From contig NZ_LLWH01000163.1 in NCBI RefSeq assembly GCF_001411475.1, positions 1-41,618 on the forward strand: a DNA stretch of 41,618 nt. Direction: 5' to 3'. The translations under genes and the position numbers were made by a program. Below the pieces are notes generated by a model that was given only the letters and a program-made list of their open reading frames with translations, did not search any database and was not told the DNA's origin. This document shows positions 7,264 to 16,964 of this stretch, piece after piece. Origin of the DNA: Pseudomonas endophytica (GTDB lineage: Bacteria > Pseudomonadota > Gammaproteobacteria > Pseudomonadales > Pseudomonadaceae). Within the stretch, counting starts at the first letter, position 1. Each line of letters begins with the position of its first letter.

Positions 7264-10200
7264 TCAGTCTTCTTCTATATCCAGCAACAGATTTTCCAGC
7301 GCCTCGCGATACTCGCCCGGCTCGCTCCATAGGCCACGCTGTTGGGCTTCCAGTAGTCGCTCGGTCATGTCACGCAAGGCATGCGGGTTGTGCTGCTGTA
7401 CAAAATCACGGGTGTCCGGGTCTAGCAAATACGCATCCGCAAGCAAAGCGTATTGGTGGTCGTCGATCAACTGAGTCGTCGCGTCAAATGCAAACATGTT
7501 GTCAAGGGTCGCCGCCATCTCGAACGCGCCTTTATAGCCGTGGCGTTTAACGCCCTCGATCCACTTCGGATTCGCTGCACGCGAACGGATCACCCTATTC
7601 AACTCTTCTTTAAGGGTGCGGATTTTCGGTAAATCCGGCTGGCTGTGATCGCCGTGGTAGCTGGCAGCGGTTGCGCCGCTCAGGCTTTCAACGGCTGCCA
7701 ACATACCCCCTTGGAACTGGTAGTAGTCATTGGAATCGAGCACGTCGTGTTCGCGGTTGTCTTGGTTCTGGACCACTGCCTGGACCTGACTTAAACGCTG
7801 AGCGAATTGAGCCCGCGCAGCGCTGCCTTCATCAGCGCCACCATAGGCGTAACCCCCCCAGTTCAGGTAGACCTCGGCTAAGTCCTCTCGACTCTGCCAT
7901 AAGCGCCCATCAATCGCATTTTGCACACCGGCGCCATAGGCACCCGGCTTGGCCCCGAAAATTCGCCAGCCCGCTTGGCGCGCCGCGATGTCCGCAGCCA
8001 CGCCGTCACGCTCAAGCTGCTCGCGCTCGCTGCGCACCTTGGCCGCCAACGGGTTAAGGTCATCCGGCTCATCCAGAGCGGCGACCGCTTGTACGGCGGC
8101 GTCGAACAGTCGGATCAGATTGGCAAAGGCATCGCGGAAAAAACCCGACACGCGTAAGGTCACGTCCACCCGGGGCCTATCAAGCAGGCTAATCGGTAAG
8201 ATCTCAAAGTCATCGACGCGCTGGCTACCTGTGGCCCAGACCGGACGTACGCCCATCAGCGCCATGGCTTGGGCAATATCGTCCCCGCCGGTGCGCATCG
8301 TCGCTGTGCCCCATACTGACAATCCGAGCTGGCGCAAGTGATCGCCATGATCTTGCAGATGACGCTCCAAAATTAGGTTCGCCGACTGGAAGCCGATACG
8401 CCACGCGGTGGTAGTTGGCAGGTTACGCACGTCTACCGAAAAAAAGTTACGCCCCGTGGGGAGCACATCAAGCCGTCCGCGACTCGGCGCCCCGCTGGGC
8501 CCCGCGGGGACGAAACGCCCGCTCAAGGCATCCAGCAAGCCTTGCATTTCCGCAGGACCACACGCGTCCAAGCGCGGCGCCACTACTTCCAGCAACGCAT
8601 CGAAAATGGATCGGACTTCGGACCACTGTTCGCTGCCCGGCAAGTCTAAGTTACCCTCCAACGCCTGCTCAATTAGCCGTGCAGCGTATAACTCCAGCCG
8701 TTCACGGCTATCGCCAGCCGTTCGCCACAGCGCTTCGCTGACGGACATCAACTCTGGAGGCCGACGCTTAACCCACGGCTCACTTAACGCGCAGTCCAGT
8801 GGATCAAAAGCTAACTCGAAGGCTTTGGCCAGTGCCCGCAGCAAGCTGGATTGAGCACCCCGCCCATCTCCACGGGGGATGCGCAGCAAGGCCAGCAATG
8901 TATCAATGCGCAGGCGACCACTCGGTGACTCGCCAAAGATGTGCAACCCATCACGGATTTGCGACTCCTTGAGGTCACACAAATAGGTGTCCAGACGCGG
9001 TAGCCAAATTGCCGCGTCAGCGTCGCTATCTAAGTTGTCGTCCAGTTGCAGCTCGCGATCAATCCGCGTGTCACGCACCAGCTTCAGAATGTCACGTTGT
9101 AACTCCCGGGCGCGACGCGGATCCAGCAACTGGGCTTCGTAATACTCGTCGGCTAGCAACTCAAGGTCGCGCAGCGGGCCGTAAGTTTCAGCGCGGGTCA
9201 GTGGTGGCATTAAATGATCAATGATCACGGCTTGAGTGCGCCGCTTAGCCTGCGCGCCTTCCCCTGGATCATTGACGATAAACGGGTACACATTGGGTAA
9301 AGGGCCGAGGATCGCGTCCGGCCAACAGTGTTCAGACAGGCCAACACCTTTACCCGGCAACCATTCTAGGTTGCCGTGTTTACCCACATGCACCACGGCG
9401 TGAGCGCCGTAGGTGTGTCGCAGCCAAAAGTAGAATGCTAAATAGGCGTGCGGCGGCACCAGATCAGGGTCGTGGTAGACGGCGCTGGCGTCCACTTGAT
9501 AGCCTCGGGCAGGTTGAATCCCGACAAAGGTCAAGCCAAACCGCAGCCCCGCAATCATCAACCGCCCACTGCGAAACATAGGATCGTTGTGCGGGGCGCC
9601 CCAGCGCTCGTTCACCGCTTGGCGATTGGCTTCGGGCAATTGATTAAACATTGCCAAGTACTCATCCAGACCCAAGCTCTGGTGGCAGGGCCGCAGATCA
9701 AGGCTGTCGGGGTCGTTACTGACCCCACCCAACAACGCCTGTATCAACGCCGTACCGGACTCAGGCAGTTCACTGGTCAACGGATAACCCTGTGCTTGCA
9801 AGGCCCGTAAGATATTCAGCGCGGCCGCAGGGGTGTCGAGCCCAACGCCATTGCCGATACGGCCATCACGAGTCGGGTAATTAGCCAGAATCAAGGCAGT
9901 CCGCTTTTGCGAGTTCGGTACACGGCCCAACTCGACCCAGCGCCGCGCCAACTGCGCGACAAAGTCCATACGCTCTGGGTGCGCGCGATAGCACACCACA
10001 TCCGACTGGCTACGCTCACTGCGCCAAGCCAAATCTTTAAAGCTGATAGGACGGCTGATGATTCGCCCGTCCAACTCAGGCAATGCAATGTGCATCGCCA
10101 AGTCACGCGGGCCGAGGCCTTGCTCACTGTCGCGCCAACCCGGCTCGTTGTCTTGAGCGCAAATGGCCTGAATCACCGGGATATTGCGCCTAAAAGGCCG

Positions 10201-11034
10201 TAAATGCGGCGCCTCAGGGCTGGACTGGGCAAAACCGGTGGTATTGAGGATCACTCCGGCCTCAACTTCGTCGAGCCAGTCTTGCACCACGCTCATACAA
10301 CCCGGCTCTTTGAGGCTGGCCACCGCAATGGGCAAGGGATTAAGCCCAGCCGCCTGCAAGCGCTGGCAAAACACATCAATAAACGCCGTATTCGCCGCTT
10401 GCAAGTGTGAGCGATAGAACAGCACGGCCGCCACAGGTTGCCCGACGTGCCAGTCAGCCTGCCAATGCTCAAGTTCAGGGTATGAATGCTGCGGGTGATA
10501 AATGGCTGTGCGCGGCAAAGCCTGCGGCTCACCCCACGCATAATCGCGGCCCAACCAAAGGCTGGCCAGACAACGATAAAGTTGCAATGCGTTGTGCCGT
10601 CCGCCTTGGCGTAAAAAGTGCCAAAGACGTTCGCCCTGCTCGGCTGGCACGGTACTCAACGCGCTGAGTTCTGGGTCTGGGCGATCATCACCCGGCACCA
10701 GAATCAGGGTCACGCCGCGCTCGGCCAGCTGCATCAAGCGCTCAATACCGTAGCGCCAATAACCAATCCCGCCGTGCAATGACAGCAATATGATCTTGGC
10801 GTGTTGCAGTACTTGATCGACATATAAATCGACCGAGCCATGATTTTGCACCTGCATCGGGTTGGCTAGACGCAGGCTTGGATAATCTTCAGGCAACTGC
10901 TGCGCGGCGTCCGCGAGCAGTGCCAGACTTGAATCACCGCTGCACAGGATCACCAGCTCGGCCGGGGTTTGGCCTAGGTCGGCAATGTTGTCGTCCGATA
11001 CAAAACCACCGGGCTGAGTCCTGAGCAAATGCAT
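7264..11034 (-). CDS. cobN: Cobaltochelatase large subunit CobN
   Basis: A 1256-residue protein, the normal length for CobN, with the family pattern throughout: ILLSLHGGIGYWRYGIERL near residue 85, HVGKHGNLEWLPGKGVGLS near 560, PLRDLELLADEYYEAQLLD, VDVRNLPTTTAWRIGFQSA and a C-terminal KRHGYKGAFEMAATLDNMFAFDA. CobN is the porphyrin-binding subunit that inserts Co2+ into hydrogenobyrinate a,c-diamide in the aerobic B12 pathway. The ATG at 11034 lies 3 bases after the cobW stop, so translation is probably coupled. The related BchH/ChlH magnesium chelatase is unlikely because no chlorophyll genes are present and the operon begins with a B12 riboswitch and cobW. Confidence 0.96.
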   Translation of the reverse strand: MHLLRTQPGGFVSDDNIADLGQTPAELVILCSGDSSLALLADAAQQLPEDYPSLRLANPMQVQNHGSVDLYVDQVLQHAKIILLSLHGGIGYWRYGIERLMQLAERGVTLILVPGDDRPDPELSALSTVPAEQGERLWHFLRQGGRHNALQLYRCLASLWLGRDYAWGEPQALPRTAIYHPQHSYPELEHWQADWHVGQPVAAVLFYRSHLQAANTAFIDVFCQRLQAAGLNPLPIAVASLKEPGCMSVVQDWLDEVEAGVILNTTGFAQSSPEAPHLRPFRRNIPVIQAICAQDNEPGWRDSEQGLGPRDLAMHIALPELDGRIISRPISFKDLAWRSERSQSDVVCYRAHPERMDFVAQLARRWVELGRVPNSQKRTALILANYPTRDGRIGNGVGLDTPAAALNILRALQAQGYPLTSELPESGTALIQALLGGVSNDPDSLDLRPCHQSLGLDEYLAMFNQLPEANRQAVNERWGAPHNDPMFRSGRLMIAGLRFGLTFVGIQPARGYQVDASAVYHDPDLVPPHAYLAFYFWLRHTYGAHAVVHVGKHGNLEWLPGKGVGLSEHCWPDAILGPLPNVYPFIVNDPGEGAQAKRRTQAVIIDHLMPPLTRAETYGPLRDLELLADEYYEAQLLDPRRARELQRDILKLVRDTRIDRELQLDDNLDSDADAAIWLPRLDTYLCDLKESQIRDGLHIFGESPSGRLRIDTLLALLRIPRGDGRGAQSSLLRALAKAFELAFDPLDCALSEPWVKRRPPELMSVSEALWRTAGDSRERLELYAARLIEQALEGNLDLPGSEQWSEVRSIFDALLEVVAPRLDACGPAEMQGLLDALSGRFVPAGPSGAPSRGRLDVLPTGRNFFSVDVRNLPTTTAWRIGFQSANLILERHLQDHGDHLRQLGLSVWGTATMRTGGDDIAQAMALMGVRPVWATGSQRVDDFEILPISLLDRPRVDVTLRVSGFFRDAFANLIRLFDAAVQAVAALDEPDDLNPLAAKVRSEREQLERDGVAADIAARQAGWRIFGAKPGAYGAGVQNAIDGRLWQSREDLAEVYLNWGGYAYGGADEGSAARAQFAQRLSQVQAVVQNQDNREHDVLDSNDYYQFQGGMLAAVESLSGATAASYHGDHSQPDLPKIRTLKEELNRVIRSRAANPKWIEGVKRHGYKGAFEMAATLDNMFAFDATTQLIDDHQYALLADAYLLDPDTRDFVQQHNPHALRDMTERLLEAQQRGLWSEPGEYREALENLLLDIEED

Positions 11035-11037
11035 GGT

Positions 11038-12105
11038 TTAAGCACCCAACGCTTTACGCAAGGTGGATTCGAGCAGCGCCGCATCCAGCTCTTGACCGAT
11101 CAACACCAGCTTGGTCGTACGCGCCTCGTCACTGCCCCAAGCCCGGTCAAAATGCTTGTCAAAACGCGTTCCTACACCCTGAATCAACAGACGCATCGGC
11201 TTGCCCGGAATCGCCGCAAAGCCTTTAACACGCAGGATTTCGTGCTTGATTACTAACGCAGTCAAGGCATCCAGCAGCAGGCGCTCTTCGGCTTGCGGCA
11301 GTTCGATGGAGATCGAATCAAACGCGTCGTGGTCATGGTCGTCGTGATCATCACCTTCGTGATGATGGTCGTGATGGCTGTGGCGGCTATCAATGTGGTC
11401 TTCAGAACCAGCGCCCAACCCCAGCAACACGTCCAGCGGCAGACGACCGCTGCTGGCTTCGATGATTTTCACCGCCGGTGGCAGTTCTTCAGCCACTTCG
11501 GCACGGACTTTAGCCAAGTCTTTTGGGTTGATCAGGTCCGCTTTATTTAGGATCACCAAGTCGGCGCTGGCCAACTGGTCAGCAAACAGCTCGTGCAGCG
11601 GCGACTCATGGTCCAGATTCGGATCCAGCTTGCGCTGAGCGTCAACCTTGTCTGGGAACGCGGCGAAGGTACCGCTCGCTACTGCTGGGCTGTCAACGAC
11701 GGTGATCACCGCGTCCACGGTGCAGGCGCTGCGGATTTCTGGCCACTGGAACGCTTGAACCAGCGGTTTTGGCAGCGCCAGACCCGAGGTTTCAATCAGG
11801 ATGTGGTCGATATCGCCGCGCCGCGCAACCAGCTCACGCATCACAGGGAAGAATTCTTCCTGTACGGTGCAGCACAGGCAACCGTTGGCCAATTCATAGA
11901 CCCGGCCGTTGGCTTCTTCCTCGGTGCAACCGATCGAGCACTGTTTGAGGATTTCACCGTCGATGCCCAACTCACCGAATTCATTGACGATCACCGCAAT
12001 ACGACGGCCTTGAGCGTTGTCCAGGATATGGCGCAGCAAGGTGGTTTTACCCGAGCCGAGAAAGCCAGTAACGATGGTGACGGGAGTTTTGGCCAGTGTT
12101 TTCAT
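11038..12105 (-). CDS. cobW: CobW, COG0523 GTPase metallochaperone
   Basis: A 355-residue G3E-family GTPase with Walker A GFLGSGKTT at about residue 14, the metal-binding motif CLCC at about 76-79 (ANGCLCCTV), NKADL for guanine recognition, and a histidine/aspartate-rich loop (HSHHDHHHEGDDHDDHDHD). CobW is thought to deliver cobalt to the CobN chelatase. The ATG at 12105 is chosen because AAGGG lies 7 bases upstream; the longer frame to 12177 adds 24 residues with no good ribosome-binding site. It is the first gene after the cobalamin riboswitch and is followed directly by cobN. Confidence 0.93.
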   Translation of the reverse strand: MKTLAKTPVTIVTGFLGSGKTTLLRHILDNAQGRRIAVIVNEFGELGIDGEILKQCSIGCTEEEANGRVYELANGCLCCTVQEEFFPVMRELVARRGDIDHILIETSGLALPKPLVQAFQWPEIRSACTVDAVITVVDSPAVASGTFAAFPDKVDAQRKLDPNLDHESPLHELFADQLASADLVILNKADLINPKDLAKVRAEVAEELPPAVKIIEASSGRLPLDVLLGLGAGSEDHIDSRHSHHDHHHEGDDHDDHDHDAFDSISIELPQAEERLLLDALTALVIKHEILRVKGFAAIPGKPMRLLIQGVGTRFDKHFDRAWGSDEARTTKLVLIGQELDAALLESTLRKALGA

Positions 12106-12213
12106 CGGATGCCCTTTGGCAAAGCGGCGGGCATACGGGACGAGAACCGCCAAATATAAGCGGTAAGTATTCGCCACCGGATCACCCCGCCCGGTTGAAG
12201 TAAGAATCAGGTA

Positions 12214-12383
12214 CGAGGCAGGTCTCCTGGCTTACGGCTGGGCGTCTGCCTTAGGCTGACCCCTACCCTGCGCCTTCCCGCTGAATCAGCAGTGGCTTGG
12301 CAGAGTTATTGACCGTTTACAGTTGCGGGGGCAGCCGCGGCATACCGCGTTCCCATCTTAGCTTCGCGTCGCGAAGAACCTCG
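12214..12383 (-). promoter_or_regulatory. Cobalamin (adenosylcobalamin) riboswitch
   Basis: Read on the minus strand, the region has the class hallmarks in order: P1 arm CGAGG, GATGGGAACGCGGT, CTGCCCCCGCAACTGTAA, GCCACTG, GGGAAGGCG, and the B12 box AGCCAGGAGACCTGCC (12232-12217), closing with CCTCG. It lies about 110 bases before cobW in the same orientation. High B12 should shut down cobW-cobN-chlI/chlD expression. The hairpin CTTCGCG-A-CGCGAAG at 12362-12376 is one of its arms. Confidence 0.95.
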
Positions 12384-12572
12384 AACGTGCAAGGCTACGC
12401 AGTGCTTGGTAACAGGTCAATGTTGGTCTGACACCGCTCACTGCAGGAACGAGCTTGTTGCGCAATCTTTTGATTAGCAAGGTCAACAGATCGCAGCCTT
12501 AGGCAGCGCCTGCGGGCCGGGGTTGTGCTTTAATTGCCGCCTTTTTAGCCTACCTGCTTCAAGGATCTGTCC

Positions 12573-13862
12573 ATGTCGTCGCCCCGCCCTACCCACGTTC
12601 TGATTATTGGCTACGTGTGGCCCGAACCGCGGTCCTCGGCGGCGGGCGGGCATATGATGCAAATCATTGAGAGCTTTTTGCAGGCAGGTTGGCACATCAC
12701 TTTTAGCAGCCCCGCCGGAGTTGGAGAACACAAGGCCGACCTGGCGGCGCTGGGCATTAATGAAGTCTGTATCGAACTGAACAACAGCAGTTTTGATGCC
12801 TTTGTCAGTGAGCTAGCTCCGGATATCGTGCTGTTTGACCGCTTTATGATGGAGGAGCAGTTCGGTTGGCGGGTTGAGAAGCACTGCCCGAACGCCTTGC
12901 GCGTGCTTGAAACCTCCGATCTGCAGAGCCTGCGTGATGCGCGTCAGCAGCAACTCAAAGCGCATCTTAAACGCAACCCAGAGCAGGATGACATCAGCGC
13001 CTTGTTTGCCCCGACGCCGGAGCAGACATATGCACACATGGCCGATGCCGACTTGGCACAACGGGAAATTGCAGCCATTTATCGCAGTGATCTGAACGTG
13101 ATGATTTCCGAATACGAAATCGACTTGCTGACAGAGCAGTTCCACGTGCCCGACGCTTTACTGCATTGGTGCCCGCTGATGGTCGATAGTGTTCCCACCG
13201 AATTTGTACCGTTTGAGCAGCGTCAGCATTTTTTGAGCATTGGCAACTTCCGTCATGCCCCTAACTGGGACGCCGTGCTATGGATGAAAACGCATATCTG
13301 GCCGTTGATTCGCCAACAGCTTCCCGATGCGCAATTGCACATTTATGGCGCCTATACCCCGCCTAAAGCCACCGCTCTGCATAACCCCAAGCAAGGCTTC
13401 CATGTTTTGAACTGGGCCGAAGACGCACTTGCCGTAATGAGTAATGCGCGCATTTGCATGGCTCCCTTGCGGTTTGGTGCGGGTATCAAAGGCAAAATTG
13501 CAGATGCCATGCTCTGCGGCACGCCTAACGTGACCACGCCCATTGGCGCCGAAGGCATGCACGGTGATTGGCCTTGGCCTGGGGCCATCGAACACAGTGC
13601 AAGCGCCATTGCCGACACGGCCGTTCAGCTGTATCAGAACCCACAGGCTTGGCGCCAAGCGCAACAGCATGGGCAAGCACTGCTCAAGGCGCGTTACTTG
13701 CAAAGCACCCACGGGCCGGCGCTGGTTCAGCGGATTAAAGACTGCCTAGCGGAGCTTGAACAGCACCGGCGCAATAATTTCACCGGGGTTATGCTGCGCC
13801 ATCATCAACACAAGAGTACTCAGTACATGTCGCAGTGGATCGAGGCAAAAAACCGCGTTTAG
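12573..13862 (+). CDS. GT-B glycosyltransferase (group 1/family 4-like)
   Basis: A 429-residue cytoplasmic protein. The N-terminal Rossmann half begins VLIIGYVWPEPRSSAAGGHM. The C-terminal half has FLSIGNFRHAPNWDAVLWM, LHIYGAYTP, and APLRFGAGIKGKIADAMLCGTPNVTTPIGAEG cut in the usual order, with the glycine-rich nucleotide-sugar site and the glutamate (GAEG) of this family. AAGGA lies about 7 bases before the ATG at 12573. The acceptor is unknown; a role in surface polysaccharide or a glycan modified by the neighbouring acyltransferase is inference from proximity. The two genes are convergent and overlap by 4 bases, so they are not an operon. Confidence 0.85.
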   Translation: MSSPRPTHVLIIGYVWPEPRSSAAGGHMMQIIESFLQAGWHITFSSPAGVGEHKADLAALGINEVCIELNNSSFDAFVSELAPDIVLFDRFMMEEQFGWRVEKHCPNALRVLETSDLQSLRDARQQQLKAHLKRNPEQDDISALFAPTPEQTYAHMADADLAQREIAAIYRSDLNVMISEYEIDLLTEQFHVPDALLHWCPLMVDSVPTEFVPFEQRQHFLSIGNFRHAPNWDAVLWMKTHIWPLIRQQLPDAQLHIYGAYTPPKATALHNPKQGFHVLNWAEDALAVMSNARICMAPLRFGAGIKGKIADAMLCGTPNVTTPIGAEGMHGDWPWPGAIEHSASAIADTAVQLYQNPQAWRQAQQHGQALLKARYLQSTHGPALVQRIKDCLAELEQHRRNNFTGVMLRHHQHKSTQYMSQWIEAKNRV

Positions 13863-15847
13863 GGTGTGTTCCAGATCTTGAGCAGCTCGTTGATAAAAGA
13901 CGGCTCAAGCACCCGATTGCCATGACCGCTTAAATGGTTTGAGTCAAAGAATAACGGCAACTGATCAGCATCGTATGCGGAGCAAATCGAACCCGGGCAC
14001 AACAACGCAAATGGGTCCCATACGTGAAGATTGGAGTACTCGCGCTGTAACGCCTCCAATAGGCGCATTTGCGGCGCGCGCAGTCGCTCAAGCACATCGC
14101 GATTGATCGTCAGACCCGCCGCGCAAACCGGGTTCATGTGGTTGAACCAGTCTGAACAGCGATTTGCAGAGGCTCTCAACAAAGGCTTAGGAGCGTCTAT
14201 CAGCACATTCAGCCCCGCCGCTTGCAGACTCGAAAGTACCGATTCGGCCGAGCGTCGAGCACCCACACTACGGTCTAAAGTTTGCTCATCAAGGATCTTG
14301 TCGATCACCTCCTCGTTCCAGCGCGCTCTACCGCGCCCCTGAAGCTCGGGCATGCGCAGTGAAGCGAGAAATACGATGTCACCCGGTTTTGCCCGCACCG
14401 CAATGTCCTTGAAATCCGCTTCACGGCGTGCCAAACAGCGAGTCGGATCAGCTTCCATCAACGTGACCACGCCGCACCCACCTTGCTCATATTCGATCAC
14501 TTTGACGCCTAGCCTTAGCGAAGTCAGCTTAAGCAATGTGCGATAGCCTGCGGCGTGCGAGTCGCCAACCACAAACAACTGGCGTTCTAAGAGTCGCTCA
14601 TCGTTAATTTTGTCAATCGGCTCTCTGGGATAGTGACTGTAGGCATACCAGTTATAGGTATCGCGAGTCTGGCTGAGTGAAAGGCGCTCAGTATTTTGGC
14701 TGATCCAATAACCTGCCCACCCAAATGACCCGGCAGCGACGACACTCACCATCACGGTGGCCCAAGCCTGTTTTTGCCAAAAAGCCTGACCAGAACGTAA
14801 CGGTGTTTCGATAAAGCGATACGTCCCAGCCGCCAAGCCCCACACCACCAGGGGATACAACAACTGCACGACAAGCAACTCAGTACCGACGGTCCATCTG
14901 AGCACCACCAATACCGGCCAGTGCCATAAGTAAAGCGAGTAAGACAAACGACCGACGTAAATCAGTAAAGGGGCCTGCAGTAAATGCTGCCAAACAGAGT
15001 GATAACCTTGTGCTGGCAGGACCACGGCGGTGATCATCAGCCCTGCCCCGCCTACGGTGATCAATGCCCATGGAAACGGAAAGCCGTTGCCCCCTGCGAA
15101 TAGAAATCCCGCCAGCAGCAACCCAAAGCCACCGCTCAGTAGAGCTGTCGCCACAGTTCTGGAACGTAGCGAGCCACGTTTGGGCCCCACTACCTGAAAC
15201 AACAAAGCCCCAGCCGCCAACTCCCAAAAGCGTCCAGTGAGTAGGTAAAAAGCGGCCAACTGATCGGTTTGAGTTTCGTAGGCACTCACCCCTAACGAAG
15301 CTACTGCCATCAATGGCAGTACCATCCAAACCATCTTTAATCGCGTTCTGTAGCGAAGCCAAACAAAGTAAAGCGCTGGGAAAATCAGGTAAAACTGTTC
15401 TTCAACCCCCAACGACCAAGTGTGCAAGTACGGGTTGAGATCATTGCCTGGCGAAAAGTAGGTATCTGTGCTCCAGGCCAGCACGATATTGCTCACGCCC
15501 AAAAAGGCCGCTAATCCGCTGTTATTGATCTGGTCGCTCAGCCAAAACTGCGGCATGAACAAGGCACAGAACAAAAAACTGGTTAGCAAAACGACCAACA
15601 GTGCCGGCAATATGCGTAAAAGTCGGCGACGATAAAAGTCCATTAAAAATGGGACTAGCCTCATATCACTTCGCAGGCTTAGGGATTGGCTAATCACGTA
15701 CCCGGAAATGACAAAGAACAGGTCGACCCCAGTAAAGCCACCGGGCATCAAGTCGAGAAAGTCGACATGGAAAACAATGACCGCAAGAACGGCAATGGCG
15801 CGTAGGCCATCTATAGCGGGGATATAAGCCAGTAAAGGTTCACGCAT
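13859..15847 (-). CDS. OafA/YrhL-type acyltransferase with C-terminal SGNH domain
   Basis: A 662-residue membrane protein. Residues about 8-370 are an acyltransferase-3 domain with about ten membrane segments, beginning YIPAIDGLRAIAVLAVIVFH with the conserved histidine and containing GVDLFFVISGYVIS and SLGVEEQFYLIFPALY. The periplasmic C-terminal part is an SGNH domain with GDSHAAGY as the serine block and DSNHLS supplying aspartate and histidine. Such proteins O-acetylate lipopolysaccharide O-antigen or exopolysaccharide. AAGGA lies about 8 bases before the ATG at 15847. The target glycan cannot be named. Confidence 0.93.
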   Translation of the reverse strand: MREPLLAYIPAIDGLRAIAVLAVIVFHVDFLDLMPGGFTGVDLFFVISGYVISQSLSLRSDMRLVPFLMDFYRRRLLRILPALLVVLLTSFLFCALFMPQFWLSDQINNSGLAAFLGVSNIVLAWSTDTYFSPGNDLNPYLHTWSLGVEEQFYLIFPALYFVWLRYRTRLKMVWMVLPLMAVASLGVSAYETQTDQLAAFYLLTGRFWELAAGALLFQVVGPKRGSLRSRTVATALLSGGFGLLLAGFLFAGGNGFPFPWALITVGGAGLMITAVVLPAQGYHSVWQHLLQAPLLIYVGRLSYSLYLWHWPVLVVLRWTVGTELLVVQLLYPLVVWGLAAGTYRFIETPLRSGQAFWQKQAWATVMVSVVAAGSFGWAGYWISQNTERLSLSQTRDTYNWYAYSHYPREPIDKINDERLLERQLFVVGDSHAAGYRTLLKLTSLRLGVKVIEYEQGGCGVVTLMEADPTRCLARREADFKDIAVRAKPGDIVFLASLRMPELQGRGRARWNEEVIDKILDEQTLDRSVGARRSAESVLSSLQAAGLNVLIDAPKPLLRASANRCSDWFNHMNPVCAAGLTINRDVLERLRAPQMRLLEALQREYSNLHVWDPFALLCPGSICSAYDADQLPLFFDSNHLSGHGNRVLEPSFINELLKIWNTP

Positions 15848-15962
15848 CGTACGCTTCCTTGTTTGAGGTCAGTCGCCAGTAGCGAAGCTAACCTCCAAGC
15901 AAGGATACGCGCCGTAGTCACAATCCCTCTTATGTGTAGGACAGAGATCTATTGGCGTTCCT

Positions 15963-16724
15963 TCAATGAGATGTATCAATGCGTCTGCGTAACAGGTAAG
16001 TGTCCATAATCCAGCCTTTACGACTGCGAGCACCTTCGCGGGTCAGTTTGATCCGATCACAAACATCCGCAAGCTTGCCTGAGATCAAAATCTCATCCTC
16101 GGTGCCCAGATAAGCCCCCCAATAGATATCGACGTTTTCCTGCACAAACGCTTGAAATGCACAGTGGGCATCAAGCATGACCACCACATTGTCCAAATCT
16201 TCGGCCACCAGACGCCGGCCAGTGGTAATGCGAATCGGCTGGCCAATGCCGTTCAACGGGATACGGTGCCGAGCAGCCAGCGCTTGCACACTGCTGATAC
16301 CGGGAATCACGTGGTAATCAAAGTCGCTGCAGCCATTAGCCCGCACACGCTCTAAAATACGCAGCGTACTGTCGTATAACCCAGGCTCGCCCCACAACAG
16401 AAAAGCACCGGATTCGCCGTCAGCCAGCTCATCATCAATCAGCCGTGTAAACACCTCGGCCCGTTGTTCATGCCAGTCCTCTACACCTTGGGTGTATGAG
16501 GCCTTAGCGCTGTCGCGCACAGGGTCGCAGGCCTGTACCACGCGGTAGTTGGGCTTGCGAATGTAACGCTCGCAGATCTGCAAACGCAGTCTAACCAGAT
16601 CTTCTGTGACGTGGCCCTTGTCGAGCACAAAGAGCACCGACACACGATTGAGTGCATTGATTGCCTGCACGGTTATGTGCTCTGGGTCGCCTGCGCCTAT
16701 CCCTATCAAGAACAGTGTCTTCAT
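15963..16724 (-). CDS. cobF: Precorrin-6A synthase (deacetylating) CobF
   Basis: A 253-residue S-adenosylmethionine-dependent tetrapyrrole methyltransferase with IGIGAGDPEHITVQAINAL at the N-terminus, LLWGEPGLYDSTLRIL and VIPGISSVQALAARHRIPLN in the order of the family. CobF methylates C-1 of the corrin precursor and releases acetate in the aerobic B12 pathway. AGGAC lies about 9 bases before the ATG. It lies some 3.5 kb from the cobW-cobN operon and is not downstream of that riboswitch. No B12 box was seen in its own leader. Length is normal. Confidence 0.93.
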   Translation of the reverse strand: MKTLFLIGIGAGDPEHITVQAINALNRVSVLFVLDKGHVTEDLVRLRLQICERYIRKPNYRVVQACDPVRDSAKASYTQGVEDWHEQRAEVFTRLIDDELADGESGAFLLWGEPGLYDSTLRILERVRANGCSDFDYHVIPGISSVQALAARHRIPLNGIGQPIRITTGRRLVAEDLDNVVVMLDAHCAFQAFVQENVDIYWGAYLGTEDEILISGKLADVCDRIKLTREGARSRKGWIMDTYLLRRRIDTSH

Positions 16725-16964
16725 TGAATTTTGTCCTACGGATAAATGTCTGTAACTGGTAGGAATATAGATAAGACGGCATGATCAACCGTCGTAACCG
16801 CACAATAAACGCGAAATCATGGCTCGATTTGCCTGAGCAAAGACCCTTCTAACGAGCAGGTAGACAAACATTACCGTTTGTCGATCCGGACCTCACAGCA
16901 AGGTTTCCCCTGCCATTTACGCGCTAATGCCTGATAGGGACGCGCTTTTTATGAGACCGCACCC
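16725..16964. promoter_or_regulatory. Divergent promoter region cobF/mtlD with inverted repeat
   Basis: A 240-base divergent intergenic region. GACAAAC (16863-16869) and GTTTGTC (16876-16882) form a perfect inverted repeat with a 6-base spacer, 82 bases before mtlD. It could be an operator, but no known regulator motif was matched. Confidence 0.4.

Noticed and set aside
11593..12159. 188-codon plus-strand frame
   Set aside because: It is antisense to cobW, which carries Walker A and CLCC motifs.
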